Source: Phymatolithon calcareum
Taxonomy: Eukaryota; Rhodophyta; Florideophyceae; Hapalidiales
Assembly (NCBI GenBank): GCA_977006965.1
Contig: OZ345385.1
Coordinates: 62,001 to 126,000, forward strand
DNA: 64,000 nucleotides
Direction of reading: 5' to 3'
The position numbers and the translations under genes are program-made. The notes beneath the pieces were generated by a model that saw nothing but the letters and a program-made list of their open reading frames with translations, ran no database searches and was not told the origin of the DNA. Numbering within the stretch: the stretch's first letter is position 1; every line of letters starts with the position of its first letter. Positions 1 to 9,247 of this stretch are shown piece by piece.

Positions 1-369
1 CAGAAATACCGGCCATACTGAAATTCCCAAGGCTACGACACCAAATGCAGCCATTCCAGTGGGCATGTGGCAGGTTCCCACCGATGAGCACCACAGAACT
101 CGAGATCCGGTTTGGTACGAAGATTCAGGACGACATGAAATCCTTAGAAGAAAATCTGAAAAAGAGCAACCTAAGTGACCAGGAAATGGAAATCACAGCG
201 AAGGCGTTGGATGAACTAAGCTGGGCCAGCACCCAAATGAACTTAGAGATTTATGGTAACTAGGTAGACACTTGCGCTATGATAGTGACAATTGCAAAGC
301 TGCTCCGATGTGCTCAAAGAGCAATACTGAGGGCTTTCCTAAAACTAAACGTTACTCCATTCAAAAAAA
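1..369 (+). mobile_element. LINE-C 3' terminal fragment (C-terminal coding plus 3' UTR and A tail)
   Basis: The frame open from base 3 to the TAG at 261-263 encodes the last ~86 residues of a LINE second-ORF protein. It carries the block ILKFPRLRH followed by CGRFPPMSTTELE. The same block recurs in LINE-C copies at 7.6, 20.5 and 28.4 kb, which defines the family here. A 3' UTR of about 100 bp follows and ends in A7 at 363-369. The 5' part lies outside the window. The next base enters LINE-A coding sequence on the same strand, so this looks like an insertion into, or junction with, the LINE-A copy. The last ~190 bp are nearly identical, in inverse orientation, to the nested pieces at 527-728 and 1267-1410. 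Confidence 0.75.
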
Positions 370-526
370 GAAGTGAGACAAGGAAGGAGCTCGAAAGCCG
401 TTCTCGACCGAAAATGAGCATACGACCGAGTCCCAAGAGAGAAGCTTCTGCGAGAAATCGATCACAGTCTATCAGAAAATCTGGCATCACTTGCCTCTTT
501 CTCACTGCAGAAAACCACATTCACTG

Positions 527-728
527 CTATTTTTTTGAATGGAGTAACTTTTACTGTTGGGAAAGCCCTCAGTATTGCTCTCTGAGCACATCGGAGCAGC
601 TTGCAATTGTCACTATCATAGCGCCAGTGTCTAGCTAGTTACCATAAATCTCTAAGTTCATTTGGGTGCTGGCCCAGCTTAGTTCATCTAACGCCTTCGT
701 TGTGATTTCCATTTCCTGGTTACTTAAG
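527..728 (-). mobile_element. 5'-truncated LINE-C insertion (202 bp) in LINE-A
   Basis: On the minus strand this is the last codons and 3' UTR of LINE-C, ending in an A-rich tail that reads as T-rich at 529-536. It is flanked by a perfect 10-bp target-site duplication, ACATTCACTG, at 517-526 and 729-738. It sits inside the RT domain of LINE-A between the TTFT and TFTVMNEGG blocks. This is the expected product of target-primed reverse transcription with severe 5' truncation. Confidence 0.88.
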
Positions 729-1266
729 ACATTCACTGTTATGAACGAAGGAGGAAGAACTCAGGGGACAAGCGAGCGAGGAGTCCCCCAAGGTTCCCCC
801 ATTAGCCCCACACTGTTCAACATACTCATGGATACTCTGGCAGAGAGAGTCATGGCCATTAGCCTCAATGATTCTGACCGGAGCCTTTGTCTGAACATGT
901 TTGCCGATGACTTCATTAAAATGGCAACGAACGAAGAAGAACTAGAAAAGTTGCTCCAAGAATGCTCTGAATGGGCACGGGTCTATCGGATGACGTGGTC
1001 GACCCGAAAAATGTTCAGTAATACTCCCACGTCGAAAGATTGGAAGACCCATCATACTGGCAGACGAGGAGCTTGAAATACGGCGCACTGCACACTCTCT
1101 CGGGACAACAATTGACGCTAAGGGAATTCATGAAGACAAGCTGCTTGAGAGATTCAAAAGCGCAAGCGGCAAAGTTCGGTTCATGAGCAACCTAGGCATC
1201 AAAAGAAGAGGATACAGCACCGAAAAGAGCATCAGGCTTTTCAAAGCGTTTATCAGGCCGGTTTAT

Positions 1267-1410
1267 TTTTTTTTTGAATGGAGTAACGTTTACTTTTGGG
1301 AAAGACCTCAGTATTTCTCTTTTTGCACATCGGAGCAGCTTTGCAATTGTCACTATCAGAGCGCCAGTGTCTACCTAGTTACCATAAATCTCTAAGTTCA
1401 TTTGGGTGCA
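1267..1410 (-). mobile_element. 5'-truncated LINE-C insertion (144 bp) in LINE-A
   Basis: A second minus-strand LINE-C 3' end, starting with a T-run, the complement of the A tail. It is flanked by a perfect 10-bp duplication, GCCGGTTTAT, at 1257-1266 and 1411-1420. It interrupts the LINE-A block IRPVYEYAAH. It is even shorter than the copy at 527-728 and contains almost only the 3' UTR. Confidence 0.9.
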
Positions 1411-2290
1411 GCCGGTTTATGAGTACGCTGCGCATATAAAACCGGACGCAATCGGAGTATCGAAAGCAGCAGTGGAAATTCAAAAGGAAATTGCAACGAT
1501 ACTGTTCGGGAAGTGGGCAGCGCGGCACTGGAGAAGGCTAATGAAACTGTGCAAAATAGAACCATTGGAGTTTCCCCTACAGAAACTGCTCCGGAAGCTA
1601 ACACAAACATTAAGCAAGATTGTGGAAGAGACCGAAGACATAGGGGGAGAGCTAGAGCTCGAAACTCTCGACTGTATAAGGCAAACAAACACGACAGCTG
1701 ACATTCAAGATAGATCTAGTCTACGGAAAGTATGGGCACAGCAAGAAGAGCACCGCGTCAGGAAAATCACGTTCGCCAAAAACAATATATCGCACCAAGC
1801 AGTGAGGATCAAAGAAAACCGACACAGAATTATCTGTGCAAGGTGGTTCGTAGGCCATTTTCCGAGAAACCCACCGAAGTAAATTGAGGAAATGGGCAGT
1901 CAAGGATCATGGGCAGTTGGAACACTCAACAGAATCCTGAAGAAGCCTTTGTGGACACCGACAGAAGAGAAAGACGTGGCCAGAGCTATTGATGTGATTC
2001 TAAGAAATTCCGATTAAGTAAGATGAATTTTCAATGCTAGTAGAATATGGCTAGAAAGGTGCCGACTGTCCTTCAGTTGGGACACATGGTACCTTGTCAA
2101 TATATCCATTTAATTACGAATGCAAAAGACTATCTCGAACTCTCATATGGAGAGAAACTCGAATTAAAAAAATGTTAGGAAAATAGAATGCGGTAAGTTC
2201 GAAGTAATTGAGAAGCTATCCTGTTACTCACATTGATGTCTTGGGTTCTTTTAAAATAAATCAAAATATATCCCCTTGGAATATCCCTAG

Positions 2291-2925
2291 ACCCCGGAGG
2301 AGTCACAGATACACTAATGAAGCACCGACTAAAGAATGCAAGGACGACCGTGTACGAGCTGCGCACACTGGGAGTGTTCAAGAAAAAGTTAAGTATACAG
2401 AAGAGCATTCAGATGTACAAGGCGCTAGTACAACCACGTTGAGAGTTCGCAATGCACTTAACGCCCTAGACAGAATACGTACAAAATGTCGTCAAGGAAG
2501 TAGAAGCAACATTCTTTAATCAAGTATTCGGACCACTGGCCCGAGAAAGGACTGACAGGCTCCGTCTGCTGTGCCGAATCCATACGGCCCAACATCGACG
2601 AGAAATCTTGGCCTTCAAAATGCTAAGAAGGAACAAGGCGAAAGAACGAATGCATTCAAATGAAGCGCCTGAAAACAGAAGCAACGATGAATGGCAGTAC
2701 AAAAGGAGAGATCTCGCTGCGATGGAGACCAGAAAGCCGTTTGGTGAAGCTGTAAAGCATATCCAAACAAACAGGTCTTTGCAAAAACTTCAATATAAAT
2801 TTGTGGCAATGGAAGGAGACCGTCTAGAATCGTAGCGGAAAAAGAAGATTACATAATACAAGACAAGAGAGTTGCCAACAATCCTCATGTTCCCCAAGGT
2901 GAAACACAGGCAACTCGCGCTGCAA
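2291..2925 (+). mobile_element. LINE-C fragment, C-terminal half of ORF2
   Basis: The translated plus strand, with stops near 2442, 2463 and 2833, aligns block by block with the longer LINE-C copy at 7.5-8.6 kb: LRTLGVFKKK, IQMYKALVQPR, VEATFFNQVFGPLARERTDRLRLLCRI, then MFPKVKHRQLALQY at the end. The 5' end abuts the LINE-A 3' tail. The 3' boundary dissolves into unrecognised sequence after ~2925. It is non-functional. Confidence 0.7.
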
Positions 2926-2943
2926 TATCATATTGTGGTGAAC

Positions 2944-2980
2944 CTTTGGGGTCTCTTGGAATTTCCAAGTGACCCCAAAG
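2944..2980. repeat. Short hairpin, 17-bp arms
   Basis: Arms 2944-2960 and 2964-2980 pair at 16 of 17 positions around a 3-base loop (ATT). The core is CTTTGGGGTC. No gene is adjacent, and it could be a chance or element-derived foldback. Confidence 0.6.
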
Positions 2981-3088
2981 TTTCTCCACAGCACAAAGCA
3001 GCAGTACGCTCACCAATGCATTCAGAAATACTATACAATACAATAGAAATGAGCCAGCACCCTCGCCGCATTACTTGGATACCTAGTG

Positions 3089-3143
3089 TGTGTGTGTGAA
3101 CTGCTTTGTCCCCTCGTGGGGCTCGCAAGGCGGTGCTTTATTG
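3089..3143 (-). mobile_element. S2 retroposon, 55-bp micro-insertion
   Basis: A tiny insertion flanked by a perfect 13-bp duplication, TGGATACCTAGTG, at 3076-3088 and 3144-3156. On the minus strand it reads AATAAAGCACCGCCTTGCGA and then ends in a (CA)n tail. The core is shared with copies at 10.6, 18.9, 26.1, 42.1 and 53.5 kb. It is an extremely 5'-truncated member of that family. Confidence 0.85.
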
Positions 3144-3203
3144 TGGATACCTAGTGCCAATAATAGCACCCATTGCACTACACTGAGTTCTGTTTGCAAC
3201 TGA

Positions 3204-5231
3204 GAAGGTATCAAAAAGTGGGACAAAAAATGCGACAAGGCCTTCGAAACGCTAAAGGAGTCTATTACAAGTGCTCCTATATTGATTTCTCCCGACTGTA
3301 AGAAGCCGTTCAGGGGACACATTGATGCATCGCAGCTTGCTGTTGGGGGTACATTGACAAAAACTGATGATCATGGAAGAGATAGAGTGATAGCATTCTT
3401 CTCAAAGAAGTTAAGTCCAACTGAACAAGATTATTCAGCGAATGATCGAGAGCTCTTAGGACTCATATATTTTTTGCAGAGATTCAGATGTTATTTAGAG
3501 GGATCAAGCTTTGAGATTTTTACTGACAACCAGGTTCTTAAGTACTTTTTCTCGAAGCCAAAGATGAGTCGAAAAGAGGCAAGGTGGTTGGAGACACTTG
3601 GAAATTTCGGAATTTTTCCGATTACATTAAAGCCCGGAAAGATTCATGTCCTAGGGGATGTATTGTCCAGAGCACCACATGTTGCGTTTAACACACTAGA
3701 AATTCCATTTGTTGATATCGAATCAGTAATAGGAAGGTATGAGGAAGACGTGTTTTTCGGACAAATTATTAGATCCATGAATGGAGAAGAAATCGAGGAC
3801 CCTGTAAAGAGGGCTCAAATCAAAAAGATGATTCCGCTGTTTCAACGTGATGGAACTAGACTGCTGTATGAGGGCAGGCTTTGTGTTCCTCGGAAATCAA
3901 TCTCAAATATTATGGAAATGGCTCATGATTCGAACGTTGGTGGCCATTTTGGGTTTTCTAAGACATTGGGAAGGTTGCAGAAGTTACATTGGAGGCATAA
4001 GAGTAGGGATTTCAAACGTTATGTTCAAGGATGTGTGACTTGTCAGCAGAAGAAGGATCACGGAGGAAAGAAACTGACGGAATCAAGTTCCTTGGAAGTC
4101 CCTGAAAGAAGGTGGGGATCGCTGGCAACAGATTTTATTGTCAGTCTTCCAAAAACGAAGAAGGGCTACGATTGCATTACAACATGGGTAGACCGTTTAT
4201 CAAGAAGAGTTCATTTTATACCATCAAAGGCAATTGATACAGCAGTTGATGTCGCTAACTCATTCTATTCCAATATATTTAAATATCATGGATTTCCAGA
4301 CAGTATAGTCTCGGACAGAGATCCTAAGTTCACGTCTAAATTTTGGAATCGCTTGATGTCATTGTGTGGAATAAAGCTCAAGATGTCGTCAAGTCGCCAC
4401 CCTCAGACAGATGCTGCCTCAGAAGTAATGAACAGGATGGTTGAGAATTATCTACGATGCTATTGTTCATATCATCAAGATGATTGGGATGATTTATTAC
4501 CTTCTGCAGAATTTGCCTACAATTCAGCGATCAGTGATGATCTAGGTGCGTCTCCATTTGAAGTTGACCTAGGATGGGCTCCAAAGTCTCCCATTGATAT
4601 ATTGACGGGCATGGAATGCCAGGTAGAGACAGTACGTGAGTTTAAAGATCGAATGAGAGAATCTCTCCAAGACGCAAGGTACTCGTACCGAGTGTCGAAA
4701 GCTCGACAAAGCGCTCAAGCAGGAAAGTCATATAAGCCACATTCATATCAAGTTGGTGATAGGCTATGGATAAATAAAAGTTTGTTTACGGATGCATACG
4801 CAAAATCGCAAACATCAGATAAATTAACGGCAAAGAAATTTGGTCCGTTTGTGGTGAGCAAACTTATTGGAAAGAATGCTGTTAAATTGGATCTGCCAAG
4901 TCATTTCAAAATCCATGATGTTGTGCATATTATTCATACGACGCCGTATATAGAGCAGCCGAATGATATATCATCTTCCGTATCGATAAGGCCAGACCCA
5001 GTACCAGCTGTTGAAGGGGATGAGTTCGTTGTCGAAGCAATTCTAAGACATAGAAAGAGAGGAAAAGGATACCAGTTCCTCACACTAATGAAAGGAATGC
5101 CAACTCACGATGCAGAGTGGCAGCCAGCAAGAGATTTCGTGGACAAAGATGGAACTATAACGTTAGACTTTTTGGAATATATTAAGAAAAACAGTATCCT
5201 TAACCATCTTTACAATGATGAGGAAGTTTAA
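3204..5231 (+). CDS. Ty3/gypsy chromovirus Pol, 3' part: RT end, RNase H, integrase, chromodomain (5'-truncated)
   Basis: One open frame of ~675 codons ending TAA at 5229-5231, open upstream only to ~3204, so protease and most of RT are missing. It begins with the end of RT (KKCDKAFETL). In residues counted from 3282: RNase H-like motifs HIDASQLAVGG and TDNQVLKYF (~12-90); an HHCC zinc-binding domain with H215, H222, C251 and C254; the integrase core with D284, D345 and E381, a D,D(35)E spacing; a GPFVV region; and a C-terminal chromodomain-like segment (~580-632, VVEAILRHRKRGKGYQFL). The chromodomain places it among chromoviruses. Integrase joins cDNA to host DNA, and the chromodomain is thought to steer insertion to marked chromatin. 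No frameshift is seen in this piece, which suggests a fairly young copy. A polypurine tract and the 3' LTR follow directly. Confidence 0.93.
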   Translation, partial: EGIKKWDKKCDKAFETLKESITSAPILISPDCKKPFRGHIDASQLAVGGTLTKTDDHGRDRVIAFFSKKLSPTEQDYSANDRELLGLIYFLQRFRCYLEGSSFEIFTDNQVLKYFFSKPKMSRKEARWLETLGNFGIFPITLKPGKIHVLGDVLSRAPHVAFNTLEIPFVDIESVIGRYEEDVFFGQIIRSMNGEEIEDPVKRAQIKKMIPLFQRDGTRLLYEGRLCVPRKSISNIMEMAHDSNVGGHFGFSKTLGRLQKLHWRHKSRDFKRYVQGCVTCQQKKDHGGKKLTESSSLEVPERRWGSLATDFIVSLPKTKKGYDCITTWVDRLSRRVHFIPSKAIDTAVDVANSFYSNIFKYHGFPDSIVSDRDPKFTSKFWNRLMSLCGIKLKMSSSRHPQTDAASEVMNRMVENYLRCYCSYHQDDWDDLLPSAEFAYNSAISDDLGASPFEVDLGWAPKSPIDILTGMECQVETVREFKDRMRESLQDARYSYRVSKARQSAQAGKSYKPHSYQVGDRLWINKSLFTDAYAKSQTSDKLTAKKFGPFVVSKLIGKNAVKLDLPSHFKIHDVVHIIHTTPYIEQPNDISSSVSIRPDPVPAVEGDEFVVEAILRHRKRGKGYQFLTLMKGMPTHDAEWQPARDFVDKDGTITLDFLEYIKKNSILNHLYNDEEV

Positions 5232-5258
5232 TTTTTAAGGTTGACGAGGACGTCAACA

Positions 5259-5276
5259 GGAGGAGGTTGGGAATAG
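5259..5276 (+). other. Polypurine tract before the 3' LTR
   Basis: A run rich in A and G (GGAGGAGGTTGGGAATAG) lies just before the TGTAAC that starts the LTR. In LTR retroelements this RNase H-resistant tract primes plus-strand DNA synthesis. It is interrupted by TT and T, so the exact primer is uncertain. Confidence 0.6.
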
Positions 5277-5421
5277 TGTAACAAACGCATACGGCTGTAT
5301 GATATACTCACGTATTTCTGTATTGTAGGGAGCTGTAATTTGTAATGTACTGTAAGTTGATCGAAAATGCTCTTGATCTATTATTATATTGATCCTTTTA
5401 GAAAGATCTGGAATCCAGTTA

Positions 5422-5526
5422 GAAACTTGTAGAAACTTGTAGAAACTTGTAGAAGCATCTAGAAACTATTCGAACTTTCCAGAAACATCTGGAACATGAA
5501 ATAGAACTCTCTGGAAACTTCTAGAA
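5422..5526. promoter_or_regulatory. Heat-shock-element array in the LTR U3
   Basis: GAA occurs at exact 10-bp steps at 5422, 5432, 5442, 5452, 5462, 5472, 5482 and 5492. TTC or one-mismatch variants (TTG, ATC) occupy most of the half-steps between them. Two perfect three-unit elements of the form nGAAnnTTCnnGAA are present, at 5472-5484 and 5514-5526 (GAAACTTCTAGAA). This is the binding signature of heat-shock factor trimers. It lies 90-200 bp upstream of the TATA box. Heat induction of the element is inferred, not shown. Confidence 0.8.
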
Positions 5527-5614
5527 ACCTACTAGAGCTTTCTAGATAGACCCCGAAAATCTGAATGTGCCATTTTCGTGCGCATATGTTATGATATAGA
5601 AAATATGGAATGTC

Positions 5615-5622
5615 TATATAAG
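5615..5622 (+). promoter_or_regulatory. TATA box of the LTR
   Basis: TATATAAG followed by a GC-richer stretch, in the expected place downstream of the heat-shock array. Transcription would start about 30 bp later, defining the U3/R border. Confidence 0.7.
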
Positions 5623-5817
5623 CTCCACCCGGATACCGACTAGCGGACCGGAGGGAGGGAAGAAACAAACGATTGAAAATAAGTAAAGAAACTAAGAGTC
5701 TTATTGTGAATATAGTACTCCCACCGGCTAACTCAACCCCTGAATAAGCCATCCGTTTCAGACTCTTTCAATATCTAAAATATACCGTATACTACACATG
5801 GAAGAATTGCTATTAGA

Positions 5818-6520
5818 TCGCCTCAAGGAGTTCCTACGATTCGGTGCCAGAAGTGGTGTTGACATGGTTCCAGATTGCGCAAAGCACCCATACTGTTAAA
5901 ATGTTTGTGATTGCAAACAGCACGAAACTTATTCAAAACGATGTCTCTGGCGGCACTCGGAGAGAAGAATATTTGGAATCGGTAGCTAAAGATTATCTCT
6001 TTGGTGCTCTTAAAACCGTACGATACTCTCACGCAGTTCAAATGGTTGCAGAGATGGACGAAATATATCTGGTTAAAAATGCTTACTACGTCCGGCACGT
6101 GGATTTTAAAATCCACAAACCGTCTACGTCATCGACAAGAAAAAAAGCGGATGATCTCAGCAGTACCACAGCAATTTTCGTAAACAACATGGTGTGCGCT
6201 GTGGAGCAGAACACCCAAACTGCTAAAATGCTTGTGAGTGGAGACGGCACGACACTTGTTGACGGTGCGCGGAGAAAAATCTGGAATTGGTAACTAAAAA
6301 TTATCTCCTTGGTGTTATAGAAACTGTGGATACTCTCAAGCAGTTTGAATGCTTACAGAGATGGGCGACATTTCGAATGCTCATGTTGACTTCTCTATGC
6401 TACTTAGTACGTCCAAGCGCACTGAATGTAATGTGGAAAGCACGGGTAGTGCTCCGAAAGCATTACAGATGCTTTGCGGGAACCAAAAATGTAAGATTTC
6501 AAAGCGAAGAGCAATAGTTG
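5818..6520 (+). pseudogene. Unrecognised, internally duplicated coding relic
   Basis: A frame is open from about 5818 to the TAA at 6291-6293. Its second half continues in another frame to ~6515. Two segments of ~270 bp are related: 5878-6130 and 6208-6450 share THTVKMFV against TQTAKMLV, DYLFGALKTV against NYLLGVIETV, and HVDF at the end. A frameshift near 6290 breaks the second unit. I do not recognise the family. It lies between the chromovirus LTR and a LINE-A copy, so it may be a host repeat-protein gene relic or part of an unidentified element. No ATG suits the start. Confidence 0.4.
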
Positions 6521-7328
6521 GCCATGAATGCCGTTTTACACGGGACCAAGGACTAGAATATAGTCCACGGGACCTTCAAGGCGAAAGCAGCATGCATTTT
6601 GGGACCCGTATTGTTGAAGAAAATAATAACCATCGGGATTTTGGCCATTGATATTCTTCGAGCTGATTGCAAAATAGCGTTTCGAATCCAGAAGCTCCGA
6701 CTGTATTTTTGAATGAGATTGATCCAAATCAAGTCGGCTGCTGGCCGGAAGATTGGAATAAGGCACTGGCGGTTCCAATATTCAAAAAAGGAGACCCTAG
6801 CTCCCCAAAAAGATACAGGCCAATTTCCCTACTATCGCACGCTCGCAAAATATTCGAATCGGCCGTGGAAAAACCTGATTCGCAAGGAATACGGATTCAG
6901 TAGGTCCCAAATGGGATTCCAGCCCAGGAAAGGCACTGAAAGGGCACTCCTTCGCTACACATCAGCCGTGAGACAAGGAAGAAGAACAAAAGCGGTTCTC
7001 GATCTAAAGTCCGCACACGACCGAGTTCCACGAGAGGAGCTAATGTGAGAAATAGACCTCAGACTAGCAGCGAATGTTGCATCGCTCGCCTCCTTCTCGC
7101 TGCAGAAGAATATATTTACTGTCGTGAACGACGCAGCAAGAACTAAAGGACCAAGCAAACGAGGAGTTCCCCAAGGATCCCCAATCAGCCCCACACTGTT
7201 CATATGGACACCCTGGCAGAATGAATCACAGCTGTTAATCTTAATGACTCCAATGCGAGCCTTCGACTGAACATGTTTGCCGCCGACGTCATACTAGTGG
7301 CACGGAACGAAGAAGAATTACAGAAGAT

Positions 7329-8587
7329 TTTTTTAGTAGTATTTATTAAACGCTCTCAGTAACACTCTTTAGACTGTAAGGGAGATGCGTTTCAGTTGCT
7401 ACAGCCTTGTAGCATAGTATAACATTCATATATGCTTCTTCCGCAATCTTGTATATCGTGGCCCTAGCTGCAAAAACCCACATCGGACGGATGTGGGAAA
7501 AGCTTAGAGTCCTCTATGCGCTCAGCGGCGATTCGAGCTCGCAATTCTTATCCTTTGTTTTTCTATTCCATGTCCTCGTAAAAGGCACTGGTAAAGAAGA
7601 GTAGCTGGTCCAGTGCTTCTTCGGTCTTCTTTGTCTCTTCTCCGGTCAGCTGGTATCTCGCAAAAGACGTTTCAACCGTGTGCAATACCCTTGATATGAT
7701 TTCGCCAAATTTGTCTTCTAGTAATGTCGTGCTCAGTGGGGGAAACCTCCCAAACGCCCACTTCACCGCCAATTGACGATGACGTACTTTCGGAAGCCTT
7801 AAAATCACTGGAATTGCTCCGACTATATCGTACGGTATCTTTCTCTTTCTGCTTGATTCCAAAGACTCCCCTTCATCATTGAAGAGTGATGTTTTCAGGG
7901 ATCCTGCCGACATTCCTTGCTTAAGGTACTCCAAGGCCTTCTCGAACTGCTCATGCCTTAGCATTGCTGCCATGTCCCGATACACCCATTGCAATTCATC
8001 AACGTCTCTGCAATCCTTTGGGACGGCCAGTAGGCTCTCTTTTTTTGTCTTGGCTCTCACGAGCATTTTGAGCGCTAAAACCATTCACCTGTCTTCAGCT
8101 GCTTGGATGCGACAGAGAAGACGAAGTCTTGCAGACCGGTTTTTCGCGATTGGTCCAAGGACTTGAGAGAAAAAGGTCCTCTCTACCTCTTCAATAGCTG
8201 TCTGGATTCTCGGCGTCCAAGGTGTTAGATGCATGGCATACTCCCATCTTGGCTGTATCAGTGCCTTGTATACCTTGATAGCTTTAAGCGCGTTAATGCC
8301 GCGCCTGGAGACACCAAGGGGTCTTAACTGATACACAGCGATCTTGGCGTTCCGGATGCGCTCGAGCATTCTTGTCTCGGTTACCCCCTGACTGCTCAGT
8401 GAGATTCCAAGGTATGACACTTCTTTGACTTTCGTTAGTGTTTTGCCTGACAGCTTGAAGTTAACTGGTCTCGTGTCCGCTGACAACAGAACCTCACTTT
8501 TTCCGGCGTTCGTGTTCCAAGTCATTTGCCGGTCTTTTCCCCATTTTGACGCAATGCCTAAAAGTCTTTGCAGTCCAGCAGGCGATT
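7329..8587 (-). mobile_element. LINE-C, young 5'-truncated insertion with 14-bp target duplication
   Basis: A 1,259-bp minus-strand LINE inserted in LINE-A copy 2. The flanking duplication GAATTACAGAAGAT at 7315-7328 and 8588-8601 is perfect. The 3' end (left, as T-run 7328-7334) follows a UTR with TTTAATAAATACTAC. Coding runs from the 5' truncation point to 7563. It is the best LINE-C copy in the window and serves as reference for the fragments. Confidence 0.93.
7563..8586 (-). pseudogene. LINE-C ORF2 C-terminal part, one in-frame TGA
   Basis: A single frame of ~341 codons is interrupted only by TGA at 8085-8087 and ends in a stop at 7563-7565. From the N side: the region after the RT catalytic motif (LLGIASKWGKDRQMTW), a thumb-like part (GVSRRGINALKAIKVYKALIQPRWEYAM), EEVERTFFSQVLGPIAKN and RLRLLCRI. 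Past the stop come KRKIPYDIVGAIPVILRLPK and AFGRFPPLSTTLLED, with a probably helical end. Upstream RT motifs were lost by 5' truncation. The near-intact frame together with the perfect target duplication suggests recent insertion. Confidence 0.85.
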
Positions 8588-9247
8588 GAATTACAGAAGA
8601 TGCTCAAGGAATGCTCTGAATGGGCAAAGGTTTATCGAATGACATGGTCGATCCAAAAATGTTCAATCATACTCCCAGGTCGAAGGATTGGAGGCCCCAT
8701 CCTCCTGGCAGACGAGGAAATCCAAATAAGACGCACTGCAGAATATCTCGGGACGACAATTGACGCGAACGGAATTCGCGATGACAAGCTCCTAGAACGA
8801 TTCAAAAGCGCAGGCGCAAAAGTGCAGCTCATGAGCACCCTTGGCATGACAAGAAGAGGATACAGCACCGAGAAGAGCATCAGGCTTTTCAAATCTATTA
8901 TCAGGCCAGTATATGAGTACGCGGCGCATATAACACCAGACACGATCCGTATATCAAATGCAGCAGTAAAAATACAGAAAGACTGGTACGTCACCAAAGA
9001 TTGATTATGGCGCTGATGCAACCATAGAGAGTACAAGCGTAGCGCCAGGCTCAGAAGAACACGACGCCACAAGGGTCAAAACAAACCAGGAGAGAAATAG
9101 TACTGGAGAGATTTAGACAAATAGGAAGAAAGAGAGACAACCCAACAAGACCCCCAGGATAGATAGACAGAATAAGCGTGTGGGAAGAACTCCGGTTCCG
9201 CGTGGTCGACGGGACGTTCAGGCGTACTTGTGCGTGCGCGATCGAGA

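Larger units (their letters stand above)
370..2290 (+). mobile_element. LINE-A copy 1, degenerate non-LTR retrotransposon with two nested LINE-C insertions
   Basis: Remains of a reverse transcriptase in broken frames. A block like VRQGR..KAVLD precedes the first nested insert. GVPQGSPISPTLFNIL (RT motif 5) lies near 780-830, and the catalytic FADD is at 900-911. The thumb-like C-terminal region follows (GYSTEKSIRLFKAFIRP, then EYAAHIKPD, to ~1880, ending WFVGHFPRNPP). Stops and frameshifts exclude a working protein. The interruptions at 527-728 and 1267-1410 are LINE-C pieces with target duplications. The end (2100-2290) carries an ECKRL-type block, then the 3' tail shared with LINE-B, ending around TTTTAAAATAAATCAAAAT. 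LINE assignment rests on motif order, which matches the Jockey/I/R1-like superfamily in general; the exact clade is not resolved. Confidence 0.8.
5277..5796 (+). repeat. 3' LTR of the chromovirus
   Basis: It begins TGTAAC right after the polypurine tract and probably ends TACTACA at ~5796 (TG...CA termini), about 520 bp. U3 contains a dense heat-shock-element array and a TATA box (TATATAAG, 5615-5622). R and U5 follow, with AATAAG near 5743 as a possible polyadenylation signal. No second LTR lies in the window, because the element is truncated on its 5' side. The right boundary is inferred by symmetry, not proven. Confidence 0.75.
6690..8995 (+). mobile_element. LINE-A copy 2, interrupted by a LINE-C insertion
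   Basis: RT motifs in order: WNKALAVPIFKKGDPSSPKRYRPISLL (~6750-6830), MGFQPRKGTERALLRY, KAVLDLKSAHDRVPREEL, and KRGVPQGSPISPTLF (~7160-7200). The catalytic FADD is changed to FAAD (7276-7287), and several frameshifts are present. It stops at 7328 for the nested LINE-C and resumes at 8588 with a long open stretch to 9004 (LKECSEWAKVYRMTWS, then EYLGTTIDANGIRDDKLLERF, then YSTEKSIRLF). Loss of the first catalytic Asp means this copy had no RT activity of its own. Confidence 0.85.

Noticed and set aside
6513-6660. Harbinger MITE fragment (CCGTTTTACACGGGACC)
   Set aside because: Only one vague end resemblance, no inverted partner or TTA duplication found.
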